Source of the DNA: Massilibacteroides sp.
GTDB lineage: Bacteria; Bacteroidota; Bacteroidia; Bacteroidales; Tannerellaceae
Direction of reading: 5' to 3'
Length of the DNA stretch: 64,000 nt
NCBI RefSeq assembly: GCF_028705895.1
Contig: NZ_JAQWCQ010000006.1
Location: forward strand, 34,634 to 98,633
Positions within the stretch are counted from its first letter, which is position 1. The number at the start of each line of letters is the position of its first letter. Under the pieces are notes generated by a model that was not told the DNA's origin, ran no database searches, and saw nothing but the letters and a program-made list of their open reading frames with translations. Below, piece by piece: positions 9,563 to 18,906 of the stretch. The position numbers and the translations under genes were made by a program.

Positions 9563-10147
9563 ATGGATAAAGTAAGTTATGCTCTTGGGTTAAGTATTGG
9601 AAACAATTTCCAGAGTTCAGGTATAAAAAAAATAAATCTTGATGACTTTATTAAAGGGCTGAAACACGTTTTAGAAGAAGAAAAACCGGAAATGAGCTAT
9701 GAAGAAGCTAAACAAGTAGTAAATGACTATTTTGTGAAACTTCAAAGCGAAAGATTAGAATTGAATAAAAAAGCCGGAGAAGAATTTCTGGCAATCAATA
9801 AAGGAAAAGAAGGCGTGGTGGTTTTACCAAGCGGATTACAATATCAGGTATTAAAAAAAGGAGATGGCCGGAAACCTACCGCAGGGGATCAGGTGAAATG
9901 TCATTATCACGGAACGTTAATTAATGGGACTGTTTTTGATAGCTCTGTTCAGCGTGGTGAACCTGCCGTATTCGGTGTCACTCAGGTTATTAGTGGTTGG
10001 GTTGAGGCTCTTCAATTAATGAATGTAGGTTCAAAATGGAGACTGTTTGTCCCTTCTGATCTGGCTTATGGTGAACGCGGTGCGGGAAATGCGATAGAGC
10101 CGAATAGTACTTTAATCTTTGATGTGGAGTTATTGGATATTATATAA
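9563..10147 (+). CDS. FKBP-type peptidyl-prolyl cis-trans isomerase, apparently cytoplasmic
   Basis: This is a 194-residue Mip/FkpA-like protein. A helical FKBP-N dimerisation domain (about 1-85) starts directly at MDKVSYALGLSIGNNF. The FKBP catalytic domain (about 95-194) shows VKCHYHGTLINGTVFDSS, GEPAVFGVTQVISGWVEAL and SDLAYGERGAGNAIEPNSTL. There is no signal peptide or lipobox, unlike the paralog that follows 19 bp downstream. One isomerase is therefore predicted to act in the cytoplasm and the other in the envelope. Proline isomerisation during protein folding is the family function; client proteins are unknown. Confidence 0.9.
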   Translation: MDKVSYALGLSIGNNFQSSGIKKINLDDFIKGLKHVLEEEKPEMSYEEAKQVVNDYFVKLQSERLELNKKAGEEFLAINKGKEGVVVLPSGLQYQVLKKGDGRKPTAGDQVKCHYHGTLINGTVFDSSVQRGEPAVFGVTQVISGWVEALQLMNVGSKWRLFVPSDLAYGERGAGNAIEPNSTLIFDVELLDII

Positions 10148-10166
10148 TAAAATATAGACAAAGAAA

Positions 10167-10874
10167 ATGAAAAAGTTCAGTGTATTAGTGGCTACAGTTC
10201 TTGTAGCGATGGGGATTGTGTCAACATCCTGTGATTCAAAGAAAAGTGCTAATCTAAAAACAGCAATTGATAGTGCGAGCTATGCAATCGGTGTTAATAC
10301 AGGTGCGAATTATAAAGAAAATTTGAAAACTTTACCTGGTGGGGAAGCAAATATCGATGTGCTGATTGCCGGTTTTATTCAGGCAATAAAAGGAGATTCA
10401 ACAAAAATGAATTCTGCTGAAGCGCAGGCTTATCTGCAAACTTACTTTATGGAAGCTCAAGCAAAGGATGCAAATAAAGCAAAAGAAGCAGGAGAGGCTT
10501 TCCTTGCTGAGAACAAAACGAAAGAAGGTGTAATCACGACAGAAAGCGGATTGCAATATAAAGTAGAAGTAGAAGGTACGGGTGCTAAGCCTACAGCAGA
10601 AGACCGTGTGAAAGTTCATTATACAGGAACATTGTTAGATGGTACAAAATTTGACAGCTCATTAGATCGTGGTGAGCCAGCTGAATTTGGCGTGGGTCAG
10701 GTTATCCCCGGATGGACGGAAGGTCTTCAGATTATGCCTGTTGGTTCTAAATATACATTTTGGATTCCTTCAGAACTTGCTTATGGTGAACGTGGTGCAG
10801 GACAAGACATCAAACCGAACAGCACATTGAAATTCGAAGTAGAACTTCTTGAAATCGTTAAACCGGAAAAGTAA
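10167..10874 (+). CDS. FKBP-type peptidyl-prolyl cis-trans isomerase, lipoprotein
   Basis: This is a 235-residue protein with lipobox VSTSC (Cys22), so it is predicted to be membrane-anchored in the envelope. The FKBP-N helical domain (SASYAIGVNTGANY onward) precedes a complete FKBP domain: VKVHYTGTLLDGTKFDSS, FGVGQVIPGWTEGLQ, SELAYGERGAGQDIKPNSTL. All the usual aromatic and Asp residues of the binding pocket are present, including YTG, FDSS, VIPGW and AYGERG. It follows the cytoplasmic paralog by 19 bp, so both come from one transcript and probably from a tandem duplication. A hairpin terminator follows the gene. Confidence 0.92.
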   Translation: MKKFSVLVATVLVAMGIVSTSCDSKKSANLKTAIDSASYAIGVNTGANYKENLKTLPGGEANIDVLIAGFIQAIKGDSTKMNSAEAQAYLQTYFMEAQAKDANKAKEAGEAFLAENKTKEGVITTESGLQYKVEVEGTGAKPTAEDRVKVHYTGTLLDGTKFDSSLDRGEPAEFGVGQVIPGWTEGLQIMPVGSKYTFWIPSELAYGERGAGQDIKPNSTLKFEVELLEIVKPEK

Positions 10875-10894
10875 TCTTAAAACATAGAATAGAG

Positions 10895-10936
10895 AGCAGA
10901 TGGAATAGCTTGTTTTAAGCATTCTGTCTGCTTTTT
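10895..10936 (+). terminator. Rho-independent terminator of the FKBP operon
   Basis: An imperfect stem (AGCAGA...AATAGCTT with AAGCATT...TCTGCT) is followed by TTTTT. It begins 20 bases after the stop of the second FKBP gene. Confidence 0.65.
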
Positions 10937-11037
10937 GTGTTAATTAACTTTTTTTTCTTACATAATGCTGGTTTTTCTTATTTTAATGTATATTTTTGAT
11001 AGTCTAAACCAGAGTTATAAAATAGAAATTTCTTTAT

Positions 11038-11505
11038 ATGGAAAAAGTAGATAAGCTTGACCGACAGATATTAAATATTATATCTAAAAATGCACGAATT
11101 CCGTTTAAGGATGTAGCGGAAGATTGTGGTGTCTCCAGAGCTGCTATTCATCAACGTGTGCAACGTATGGTTGACATGAATGTGATTGTTGGTTCCGGTT
11201 ATCATATTAATCCTAAAATATTAGGTTATAATACCTGTACATATATAGGTGTAAAACTGGAACGAGGTTCAATGTATAAAGATGTTGTGCCTGAATTTGA
11301 GAAAATTCCTGAAGTGGTGGAATGTCATTTTACTACCGGACCTTATACTTTGTTGATTAAATTGTATGCTCGTGATAATGAGCATTTAATGGAATTATTG
11401 AATTCTAAAATTCAGGAGATTGATGGCGTTACGGCGACAGAAACTCTTATCTCCTTGAGACAAAGTATTAAAAGAGAAATACCGATTGTTGTAAGTCAGG
11501 AATAA
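11038..11505 (+). CDS. Lrp/AsnC-family transcriptional regulator
   Basis: This is a 155-residue, two-domain regulator. The N-terminal winged helix-turn-helix covers about 1-60 (KLDRQILNIISKNARIPFKD and CGVSRAAIHQRVQRMVDMNV). The C-terminal RAM/AsnC ligand-binding domain covers about 65-145 (TCTYIGVKLERGS, VVECHFTTGPYTLLIKLYAR). Such proteins form octamers that respond to amino acids or related metabolites. It stands alone between two terminators, so its targets cannot be read from the neighbourhood. The trp operon about 17 kb away has its own attenuator. Confidence 0.92.
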   Translation: MEKVDKLDRQILNIISKNARIPFKDVAEDCGVSRAAIHQRVQRMVDMNVIVGSGYHINPKILGYNTCTYIGVKLERGSMYKDVVPEFEKIPEVVECHFTTGPYTLLIKLYARDNEHLMELLNSKIQEIDGVTATETLISLRQSIKREIPIVVSQE

Positions 11506-11539
11506 TCCTGATTGTAATGATTAAAGGAATATAAAAAAG

Positions 11540-11568
11540 ACCCGGTCTTGAGTGAGACCGGGTTTTTT
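11540..11568 (+). terminator. Rho-independent terminator of the Lrp-type gene
   Basis: A perfect 9-bp stem ACCCGGTCT / AGACCGGGT with loop TGAGTG is followed by six T. Confidence 0.9.
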
Positions 11569-11622
11569 ATGCTAATAAAAATCAAAAGAGATTCATTCAT
11601 TGCTTCATTTAAACAGGATGTT

Positions 11623-11630
11623 TATCTTTG
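11623..11630 (+). promoter_or_regulatory. -7 promoter element before the subtilase gene
   Basis: TATCTTTG matches the Bacteroides TAnnTTTG box, 31 bases before the start codon. No clear -33 TTTG was found. Confidence 0.45.
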
Positions 11631-11660
11631 TTGTAAAATCTAATAAGTATAAAAGGTAGA

Positions 11661-13055
11661 ATGAGTCGGGGTAGGTATTTGATGAGTGGATTGGCATTTC
11701 TTTTGATTTTGAGTTTTTCGAAAGTACAAGCAGAAGAAATGTATCGTTTTAGAGTTTATCTAAAAGATAAGGGAGTGAGCGGTTTTTCAATAGAGAAACC
11801 GGAAGATTTCCTTTCAGAAAGGGCTGTTGACCGTCGGATAAAAAGAGGTGTGGCTATTACAGAGAGAGATTTACCTATTGCGAAGACTTATCTGGACTCA
11901 TTAACCGCACTTGGCGCTACGCCCGTTGTACAAAGCCGATGGCTCTCGACAGTGGTGGTCGAGAGTAAGGATAGTCTCATTGTGGGAGATATTTCTGCAC
12001 TGTCTATTGTCGATTCGGTTAAGTGGGTTTGGAAAGGGAAAGTGTGTGGGGGTGTTAATGGCCTGTCTGAAAAAAATGATCAACTGATCGCTTCAAAAGA
12101 CGAATTATTAGACGAACCTTATGGGTATGCCCGCAATCAGATAAAGATGCTGAATGGAATAAAACTCCATAACAAAGGGTATCGAGGAAAAGGGATGGTT
12201 GTTGCCGTCATTGATGCCGGATATGAAAATGTGGATCAATTAGAAGTTTTTAAATCATTGGATATTTTGGGTACTTGCAATTTTGTTACACCCGGAGAAA
12301 GCGTTTTTGAAGGTGATGACCATGGCACAAAGGTTTTGTCTTGCTTAGCTGCTAATACTGCCGGATTAATGGTGGGAACAGCACCTGATGCATCGTACTG
12401 GTTGTTGAAAAGTGAGGATAGCCGGTCGGAGTATCCTGTTGAGGAGGATTATTGGGCAGCAGCAGTTGAATTTGCAGATAGTGTCGGTGTCGATGTTATT
12501 TCTTCTTCTCTGGGTTATTTCTCTTATGATGCTGAAGGTCTTGACTATTCGCATACCGCTTTAGATGGGAATACTGCTTTGATTAGTAAGATTGCAAATG
12601 TCGCTTCTGAAAAAGGAATCCTATTGTTCTGTAGTGCAGGAAATGAGGGAAATGGTAGTTGGGAAAAGATAACCTTTCCATCGGATGCTTCTGGAATCCT
12701 GACTATTGGCTCTATCACATCAGAGAAGAAAAAGAGTGTGTTCAGTTCTACGGGATTCACTTCCGACTACAGGGTTAAACCGGATATGGTTGCTTTAGGT
12801 ACCGGAAGTTGTGTGATCGATCCGTATGGAAATATACGATATGCAAATGGAACATCCTTTGCTACCCCTATACTGGCAGGCCTTGGGATTTGTCTTTGGC
12901 AAGCTTTGCCCTGGCTGAATAATTATGAAATAATAGAATTGTTGAGAGAATCATCCAGCCAATATAAACATCCGGATGCAGAATTGGGTTATGGTATCCC
13001 GGATGTATATAAGGCCTATAAAAAAGAACGAAACCATGATTCCCTTTCCAGATAA
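11661..13055 (+). CDS. Secreted S8 (subtilisin-like) serine protease
   Basis: This is a 464-residue protease with a signal peptide (MSRGRYLMSGLAFLLILSFS, cleavage near KVQA). An N-terminal propeptide-like region covers about 25-150. The catalytic domain shows the full triad: Asp185 in VVAVIDAGY, His221 in DDHGTKVL and Ser399 in NGTSFATP. The oxyanion Asn is in LFCSAGNEGNGS. There is no C-terminal sorting domain. The 3' end overlaps the start of xseA by 20 bp, so the protease heads the xseA-xseB-ispD-recG run, although its function is unrelated. The start used is the ATG following the -7 box; a second in-frame ATG seven codons later would also leave a signal peptide. Confidence 0.92.
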   Translation: MSRGRYLMSGLAFLLILSFSKVQAEEMYRFRVYLKDKGVSGFSIEKPEDFLSERAVDRRIKRGVAITERDLPIAKTYLDSLTALGATPVVQSRWLSTVVVESKDSLIVGDISALSIVDSVKWVWKGKVCGGVNGLSEKNDQLIASKDELLDEPYGYARNQIKMLNGIKLHNKGYRGKGMVVAVIDAGYENVDQLEVFKSLDILGTCNFVTPGESVFEGDDHGTKVLSCLAANTAGLMVGTAPDASYWLLKSEDSRSEYPVEEDYWAAAVEFADSVGVDVISSSLGYFSYDAEGLDYSHTALDGNTALISKIANVASEKGILLFCSAGNEGNGSWEKITFPSDASGILTIGSITSEKKKSVFSSTGFTSDYRVKPDMVALGTGSCVIDPYGNIRYANGTSFATPILAGLGICLWQALPWLNNYEIIELLRESSSQYKHPDAELGYGIPDVYKAYKKERNHDSLSR

Positions 13056-14448
13056 TCGGGCAGATGAACGGAAGGCGTTAACTCTTCGGGAATTAAATCT
13101 GAGAATAAAATCAGTCATTCAGGATGGTTTCCCGGATTACTACTGGCTTCGCGCTGAGACGAGCGATGTGCGAGTGAATCATTCTTCGGGTCATTGCTAT
13201 CTGGAATTTATAGAGAAACATCCGCAAACGGGACAATTGCTTGCTAAGTCGAGAGCTTCGATCTGGGCAAAGACATTTGCTCTGTTGAAGCCCTATTTTG
13301 AGAAAGAAACCGGACAGGCATTTGTCTCCGGACTAACCGTTCTGGTGAAGGTTTCGGTAGAGTTTCATGAGTTGTATGGTTTTAGTCTGACGGTTTATGA
13401 TATAGATCCGACCTATACTTTAGGGGATATGGCGCGTAAGCGGATGGAAATTCTTAACCGCCTGAAAACTGAAGGGATATTGACGCTTAATAAAGAACTC
13501 TTATTCCCGTCATTGCCGCAGCGTATCGCTGTAATTACGTCTCCTACTGCCGCCGGATATGAAGACTTTATGAACCAGTTAATGAATAATGAAGCCGGGT
13601 ATCCGTTTTATGTGAAGCTTTTTCCGGCATTGATGCAGGGGGATAAAACAGAAGAATCTGTTATTTCTGCTTTAGATAGAATTTATTCTTTTGCAGATCA
13701 TTTTGATGTGGTGGTAATTATTCGTGGGGGAGGTGCTACTTCTGATTTGAATAGTTTTGACTCTTATCTCCTTGCGGCCAATTGTGCTCAGTTTCCTTTG
13801 CCGATAATAACCGGTATAGGACACGAACGGGATGAAACGGTTTTAGATATGGTGGCGCATACGCGTACGAAAACACCTACTGCCGTAGCCGAATTTCTGA
13901 TCGGCTGTATGGATGATGAGGCTGAAAATCTGGCATTGTTGCAAGATCGATTGGTGGCATTGGCGGATATGCGATTGATGGAGGAAAAAACCTTTATTCA
14001 ATTGCTTGTCTCAAAATTACCGATATTGACAATGAGTAGTTTAGAGAAAGCTCACTCGTTGGTTCAGGTGTTAGGTAGAAAACTTCCCGTTGGTACAGTT
14101 TCCTTATTAGCTGAGCAACGAGCCTTTGTGAATGATCGGTATCGGGATATACAACGGCTGACTAATAAACGTTCAAATGAAGAAAAGGGGGTGATAAATG
14201 AATTGTACCGTGATATACAGGAAGTAACCAAACGACGGATAACGGAACAACGTAATCTCCTGCAAATGACGGAGCAATTTGTACAGATGGGTTCTCCGGA
14301 TTATATCCTTAAACGAGGATATACCCTGACTCTAAAAGACGGGACAATTCAGAAATCAGCTTCTTCGTTTGTAGAAGGTGAATGTTATATTACTCGTTTT
14401 TCCGATGGAGATGTGGACGGTATAGTGACGAAAATGCATAAAAAATAA
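13036..14448 (+). CDS. xseA: Exodeoxyribonuclease VII large subunit
   Basis: This is the catalytic subunit of the enzyme that degrades single-stranded DNA into short acid-soluble pieces. The ATG at 13036 (MIPFPDNRADERKALTLREL) is chosen because the longer frame from 12976 is an extension inside the protease gene. The N-terminal OB-fold is seen in LRAETSDVRVNHSSGHCYLE. The catalytic domain follows with QRIAVITSPTAAGYEDF, VVVIIRGGGATSDLNSFD, PIITGIGHERDETVLDMVAH and RTKTPTAVAEFLIG. A helical region precedes the C-terminal segment GYTLTLKDG. The small subunit gene follows after 11 bp. The length of 470 residues is normal. Confidence 0.94.
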   Translation: MIPFPDNRADERKALTLRELNLRIKSVIQDGFPDYYWLRAETSDVRVNHSSGHCYLEFIEKHPQTGQLLAKSRASIWAKTFALLKPYFEKETGQAFVSGLTVLVKVSVEFHELYGFSLTVYDIDPTYTLGDMARKRMEILNRLKTEGILTLNKELLFPSLPQRIAVITSPTAAGYEDFMNQLMNNEAGYPFYVKLFPALMQGDKTEESVISALDRIYSFADHFDVVVIIRGGGATSDLNSFDSYLLAANCAQFPLPIITGIGHERDETVLDMVAHTRTKTPTAVAEFLIGCMDDEAENLALLQDRLVALADMRLMEEKTFIQLLVSKLPILTMSSLEKAHSLVQVLGRKLPVGTVSLLAEQRAFVNDRYRDIQRLTNKRSNEEKGVINELYRDIQEVTKRRITEQRNLLQMTEQFVQMGSPDYILKRGYTLTLKDGTIQKSASSFVEGECYITRFSDGDVDGIVTKMHKK

Positions 14449-14459
14449 AAACAAATCAT

Positions 14460-14660
14460 ATGGGGAAAAAGGATGAAACGTATAATGAGGCTGTGGCTAA
14501 ACTACGTGAAATTGTAGCCGATATCGAAGGAGGAGAATTGGATGTGGATGTTCTCTCCGACAGGGTGAAAGAAGCTGCTCGTCTGATTAAACTTTGTAAA
14601 GAAAAACTCTTCAAGGTGGACGAAGAGGTGAAAAAAATATTAGAGGAATTAGAATCGTGA
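14460..14660 (+). CDS. xseB: Exodeoxyribonuclease VII small subunit
   Basis: This 66-residue helical protein binds the XseA helical arm. Family features are YNEAVAKLREIVADIEGGEL and VKEAARLIKLCKEKL, with an acidic end. It starts 11 bp after xseA, and its stop overlaps the GTG start of ispD by 4 bp, so the three genes are translationally linked. Confidence 0.93.
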   Translation: MGKKDETYNEAVAKLREIVADIEGGELDVDVLSDRVKEAARLIKLCKEKLFKVDEEVKKILEELES

Positions 14661-15322
14661 AACGATATATTGTGATTGTTGCCGGAGGCAAAGGTCTCAG
14701 GATGGGACAGGATCTTCCAAAACAATTTATACCTTTGAATGGTAAGCCTTTGCTGATGCACACCCTGAACGTGTTTCATCAGTGGGATTCGGATGCTGAG
14801 CTTTTGTTGGTTTTGCCTGATTCGCACCAGGATTATTGGGGAATGTTGTGCAGGGAGTTGAATTTTTCTATCCCACATAAAATAGTATCGGGGGGAGAAA
14901 CGAGGTTTTATTCTGTGCGAAACGGACTGAAAGAAATACGTGAGCAAGGGATGGTGGCTGTACACGACGGAGTGCGTCCGTTTGTTGATCCGGAGGTTAT
15001 AAATGCGTGTTTTACAGAGGCGCAAACAACGGGTGCAGCTATTCCTGTGGTTCCGATTGTCGATTCTGTACGCAGACGTGAAGGGGATAAAAGTTATCCG
15101 GTGAACAGAGATGAGTTGTGTGCAGTTCAAACACCTCAGGTCTTTGTTTCCGATCTTTTGCTTTCAGCCTACGAGCAATCTTATTCAGACGCTTTTACGG
15201 ATGATGCTTCTGTTGTTGAGGCTGCGGGAGGACGTATTAGTTTAGTGGCGGGAAACAACGAAAATATTAAAATTACGACAACTGCAGATTTATTGTATGC
15301 AAAAATGTTAGTAGAAACCTGA
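14657..15322 (+). CDS. ispD: 2-C-methyl-D-erythritol 4-phosphate cytidylyltransferase
   Basis: This is the third step of the non-mevalonate isoprenoid pathway, joining CTP and MEP to give CDP-ME. The 221-residue protein begins at GTG in a 4-bp GTGA overlap with xseB. The nucleotide-binding motif AGGKGLRMG (residues 9-17) matches the IspD pattern, followed by the Lys of LPKQF. Further motifs are VAVHDGVRPFVDPEVI, GAAIPVVPIVDSVRR, CAVQTPQVF and FTDDASVVEAAG. The late motif ENIKITTTADL is the conserved GxxxNIKITxPxDL segment. Its place between nuclease and helicase genes has no pathway meaning. Confidence 0.93.
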   Translation: MKRYIVIVAGGKGLRMGQDLPKQFIPLNGKPLLMHTLNVFHQWDSDAELLLVLPDSHQDYWGMLCRELNFSIPHKIVSGGETRFYSVRNGLKEIREQGMVAVHDGVRPFVDPEVINACFTEAQTTGAAIPVVPIVDSVRRREGDKSYPVNRDELCAVQTPQVFVSDLLLSAYEQSYSDAFTDDASVVEAAGGRISLVAGNNENIKITTTADLLYAKMLVET

Positions 15323-15342
15323 TCTGAAAAAACGGGAAGTAT

Positions 15343-17439
15343 ATGCTTGATCTTGATAAACGTTCGATAACCTATCTGGCGGGAGTCGGCCCTAAAAAGG
15401 CAGATATCCTGGTCAAAGAAGCGGGTATATCTTCGTATGAAGATCTGTTGTACTATTTTCCTTATCGTTATGTGGACAGGAGTCGTTTCTATAAGATCGC
15501 GGAGATTAACGGATCAATGCCTTATATCCAGTTGAAAGGACGGATACTTTATTTTGATACCTTAGGTGAGGGGCGAACACGAAGACTTGTGGCACGGTTT
15601 ACCGATGGAACAGGAGTGATAGACCTGGTCTGGTTTAAAGGGATTGCCTTTGTGAAAGACAAATATGTCATAAACAAGGAGTATATCGTCTTCGGTAAAC
15701 CAACAGAATTTGCCAATACGTATAATATCGCTCATCCTGAAATTGATCCGATGAATCAGGCAGATCAAGTGGCAGGAGGCCTGACTCCTTTTTATAATAC
15801 AACCGAAAAGATGAAAAAGGCTTTTCTGAATTCAAAAGCGATACAGAATCTACAATATACATTGTTGAAATCTCTGAACTGGGATGTTGCGGAGACTTTG
15901 CCGTCTTACTTACTGAAGCGTATTGGTATGATGTCTTTAGCAGAGGCAATAAAAAACATACATTTTCCGGAATCAACAGAAAAACTGAGCGCAGCTCAAT
16001 TGCGTTTGAAGTTTGACGAGCTGTTTTTTATACAACTGAATACACTTCGCACGGCAACATTTCGTAAACGGAAATTGAAAGGAATTGTTTTTCCGAATGT
16101 CGGTGAGATGTTTAATACTTTTTACAAAAACTATCTTCCCTTTGAACTGACTGGAGCTCAAAAAAGAGTGGTACGTGAGATACGGGCAGATATGGGAAGT
16201 GGCAGACAGATGAATCGTTTGCTGCAAGGGGATGTAGGAAGCGGGAAAACTTTGGTGGCCTTGCTCGCTATGTTATTGGCAGTAGATAATAAATGTCAGG
16301 CTTGCTTGATGGCACCGACTGAAATCTTAGCGAATCAGCATTACGCTACTATTATGGAGTTTCTTAAAGGTATGCCTGTAGAAGTGGCACTGTTGACAGG
16401 CTCGACTAAAAAAAAGGAACGGAATAAAATTCTACCGGCTATTGCAGCAGGAGAAATACAGATTGTAATCGGTACGCATGCCTTGATAGAAGAAACGGTT
16501 GTCTTTTCTTCTTTAGGACTATCTATTATTGATGAACAACATCGGTTCGGAGTAGAACAACGTTCCCGTTTGTGGACAAAGAGTGACGTGATTCCTCATA
16601 TCTTAGTCATGACGGCAACTCCTATCCCAAGAACATTAGCGATGACTTTGTATGGAGATTTGGATGTCTCTGTTATTGATGAGCTACCACCGGGACGAAA
16701 ACCGATTAAAACTCTTCATCGATACGACAACCGAAAGATGCAACTCTATGATTTTCTCAGGAAAGAAATTGAATTAGGTCGGCAGGTCTATGTTGTGTAT
16801 CCTCTTATTGAAGGAAGTGAAAAACTTGATTATAAGAATCTGGAAGAAGGTTTTGACGTTTTTAAGGAAGTCTTCCCCGAGTATAAAGTCTGCATGGTGC
16901 ATGGGAAGATGAAAGCCGCTGACAAAGAAGCCGAAATGCAAAAGTTTGTTTCCGGCGAAGCGAATATCCTGTTGGCAACAACCGTCATTGAAGTAGGTGT
17001 GAATGTTCCGAATGCTTCAGTCATGGTGATTGAAAGTGCCGAACGTTTCGGACTCTCGCAGTTACATCAGTTGCGCGGACGCGTAGGGCGTGGAGCGGAA
17101 CAATCTTACTGTGTGCTTGTTTCTTCATATAAGTTGAGTAACGATACCCGGAAGCGATTGGAAATAATGGTAAACAGCAATGACGGATTTGAAATAGCAG
17201 AAGCAGATCTGAGATTGCGGGGACATGGAGACTTAGAAGGAACTCTACAAAGCGGAGAGGGTGGGTACCTTAAAATAGCTAACCTGGCGTCTGATGGACA
17301 AATACTGCAATATGCCCGCGATATAGCCAATGAATTATTGGACAAAGATCCCGATTTGGAGGACGACACCCACCAGATATTGAACGGACGCTTAAGAAAA
17401 ATCTTCCGGAAAAAGACTAACTGGGGATTAATCAGTTAA
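15343..17439 (+). CDS. recG: ATP-dependent DNA helicase RecG
   Basis: This 698-residue helicase remodels stalled replication forks and Holliday junctions. The N-terminal wedge/OB domain starts at YLAGVGPKKADILVKEAGI and continues with YFPYRYVDRSRFY. Helicase motif I is GDVGSGKT (about 302), motif II is DEQH in IIDEQHRFG, motif III is MTATPIPRTLAMT, and motif VI is QLHQLRGRVGRG. The C-terminal RecG segment (ADLRLRGHGDLEGTLQSG) is complete. It starts 20 bp after ispD. Confidence 0.96.
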   Translation: MLDLDKRSITYLAGVGPKKADILVKEAGISSYEDLLYYFPYRYVDRSRFYKIAEINGSMPYIQLKGRILYFDTLGEGRTRRLVARFTDGTGVIDLVWFKGIAFVKDKYVINKEYIVFGKPTEFANTYNIAHPEIDPMNQADQVAGGLTPFYNTTEKMKKAFLNSKAIQNLQYTLLKSLNWDVAETLPSYLLKRIGMMSLAEAIKNIHFPESTEKLSAAQLRLKFDELFFIQLNTLRTATFRKRKLKGIVFPNVGEMFNTFYKNYLPFELTGAQKRVVREIRADMGSGRQMNRLLQGDVGSGKTLVALLAMLLAVDNKCQACLMAPTEILANQHYATIMEFLKGMPVEVALLTGSTKKKERNKILPAIAAGEIQIVIGTHALIEETVVFSSLGLSIIDEQHRFGVEQRSRLWTKSDVIPHILVMTATPIPRTLAMTLYGDLDVSVIDELPPGRKPIKTLHRYDNRKMQLYDFLRKEIELGRQVYVVYPLIEGSEKLDYKNLEEGFDVFKEVFPEYKVCMVHGKMKAADKEAEMQKFVSGEANILLATTVIEVGVNVPNASVMVIESAERFGLSQLHQLRGRVGRGAEQSYCVLVSSYKLSNDTRKRLEIMVNSNDGFEIAEADLRLRGHGDLEGTLQSGEGGYLKIANLASDGQILQYARDIANELLDKDPDLEDDTHQILNGRLRKIFRKKTNWGLIS

Positions 17440-17541
17440 TATGTTGTATAACATGGTTGGCATTTCTGGTTATGAAGTTCAATGATTGTCAATAGATTTT
17501 ACCCTTTGCCTTAAATTCAGATTAAGGATTTTTTTCTCTAT

Positions 17542-17549
17542 TATTTTTG
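17542..17549 (+). promoter_or_regulatory. -7 promoter element before the M23/LysM gene
   Basis: TATTTTTG fits TAnnTTTG and would give a leader of about 90 bases. The run of T makes a chance match fairly likely. Confidence 0.3.
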
Positions 17550-17647
17550 TCTCTTTGGTCAAAAGTACGAACTTTGACAAGATTCGGATTTAGGAACTAT
17601 CCTTTCTTGATCATATCAAACTATAATTTAGGGCAAATTTTATTGTG

Positions 17648-18886
17648 ATGAACAATATAAAAACATTTCTGTTGATCGGTTGTTCTTTGTTTTTTGTATC
17701 CACTGCGATTGCAAGAGACAAAGAGAAAAAAACAAAAATAGAGACAGTAAAACAGACTCGGCTTATGGATGAACGCGTATCTGAGCTTATGGCAGATCGC
17801 GTTGGTTTTAAGAAAGATATCCTTCTGAAAGAGTTGTCAAGTATAAACGAAGTTATGCTTGAAGAGGAGTTGGCAATGGAGGACTTGATGTATCCGGCTG
17901 ATGAGCTGTATGGTTCTCATTGGGAAAACAAATGGGTTAATCCTTATCGGAATGTGAAAATTGAATTTCCTGATTCTGCAGAAATCGATTGTTCCCATTT
18001 TATCCTTCCTATAGATAATGAAATAAAAGTTACTTCAAAATATGGTCCACGTCGTCGTCGCATGCATTATGGAATAGATCTGAAAGTCTATGTGGGAGAT
18101 ACGATTCGTGCGGCTTTTGATGGAAAAGTAAGAATTCGTAGCTATGAACGACGCGGGTATGGTAAATATCTTGTTGTGCGGCATCCAAACGGCTTAGAGA
18201 CAGTATATGGACATTTATCCGGTTATCTGGTGGATGAAAATGAAATTGTTCGTGCCGGACAACCTATCGGTTTAGGAGGGAATACCGGGCGTTCGACCGG
18301 TTCTCATTTGCATTTTGAAACGCGTTTCTTAGGACAACCTGTAAATCCGGCTGATATAATTGATTTTGAGAATGGCGTTCCGCATCAGGATCTGTATGTT
18401 TTCCGTAATATTAAAATCAACGGACGGAAAAGCAATATCTATACATCGTCTAATACACAGATGGTTTATCATAAAATACGATCAGGTGAAACGCTTGGTC
18501 ATGTTGCCCGTAAGTATGGAACCAGTGTTAATGAACTTTGCCGTTTAAATGGTCTGTCCAGAAAGAGTACGTTGAGAATAGGTCAGTCTATTCGTGTAAG
18601 CATGGCTGTTGTGCCGGGAAAGGCATCCTCAAAAAAAGAGACCTCGGATAAAACGACTTCAGAATCTGCTGTGAAACAAGCTGTAAAGGAAGTTAAAACA
18701 ACAGTAGAGGCAACATCGCAGGGAGTAACAGATTCATCAGAGCCGATTTATTATCGTATTAAATCTGGTGATACGCTTGGAGCAATAGCTGAAAAGTATG
18801 GAACAACAATAACAAAGCTGTGTACACTGAATAATATCAGCCGTACTACAGTTCTAAAGTTAGGTAGAAAAATAAGATGTTCATAA
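17648..18886 (+). CDS. M23 family metallopeptidase with two LysM domains
   Basis: This is a secreted, probably periplasmic, peptidoglycan endopeptidase of the LytM/NlpD type. The ATG at 17648 is preferred over the GTG just before it. A signal peptide (MNNIKTFLLIGCSLFFVSTA) is followed by a charged linker. The M23 domain has the zinc-site residues His and Asp of RMHYGIDLKVY and the HxH of STGSHLHFETRF. Two LysM repeats follow: YHKIRSGETLGHVARKYGTS and, at the C-terminus, YYRIKSGDTLGAIAEKYGTT. A Ser/Thr/Lys-rich spacer separates them. All zinc ligands are present, so it should be an active enzyme rather than a NlpD-type activator. Confidence 0.92.
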   Translation: MNNIKTFLLIGCSLFFVSTAIARDKEKKTKIETVKQTRLMDERVSELMADRVGFKKDILLKELSSINEVMLEEELAMEDLMYPADELYGSHWENKWVNPYRNVKIEFPDSAEIDCSHFILPIDNEIKVTSKYGPRRRRMHYGIDLKVYVGDTIRAAFDGKVRIRSYERRGYGKYLVVRHPNGLETVYGHLSGYLVDENEIVRAGQPIGLGGNTGRSTGSHLHFETRFLGQPVNPADIIDFENGVPHQDLYVFRNIKINGRKSNIYTSSNTQMVYHKIRSGETLGHVARKYGTSVNELCRLNGLSRKSTLRIGQSIRVSMAVVPGKASSKKETSDKTTSESAVKQAVKEVKTTVEATSQGVTDSSEPIYYRIKSGDTLGAIAEKYGTTITKLCTLNNISRTTVLKLGRKIRCS

Positions 18887-18906
18887 ATTAGTAGAATAAT
18901 AGAGTG

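Noticed and set aside
12976..13035. 20-codon N-terminal extension of xseA
   Set aside because: It lies inside the subtilase gene and does not resemble XseA. The ATG at 13036 fits the family start.
14456..15130. 224-codon minus-strand frame opposite xseB and ispD
   Set aside because: No domain is recognisable and both plus-strand genes are clear housekeeping genes in tight overlap.
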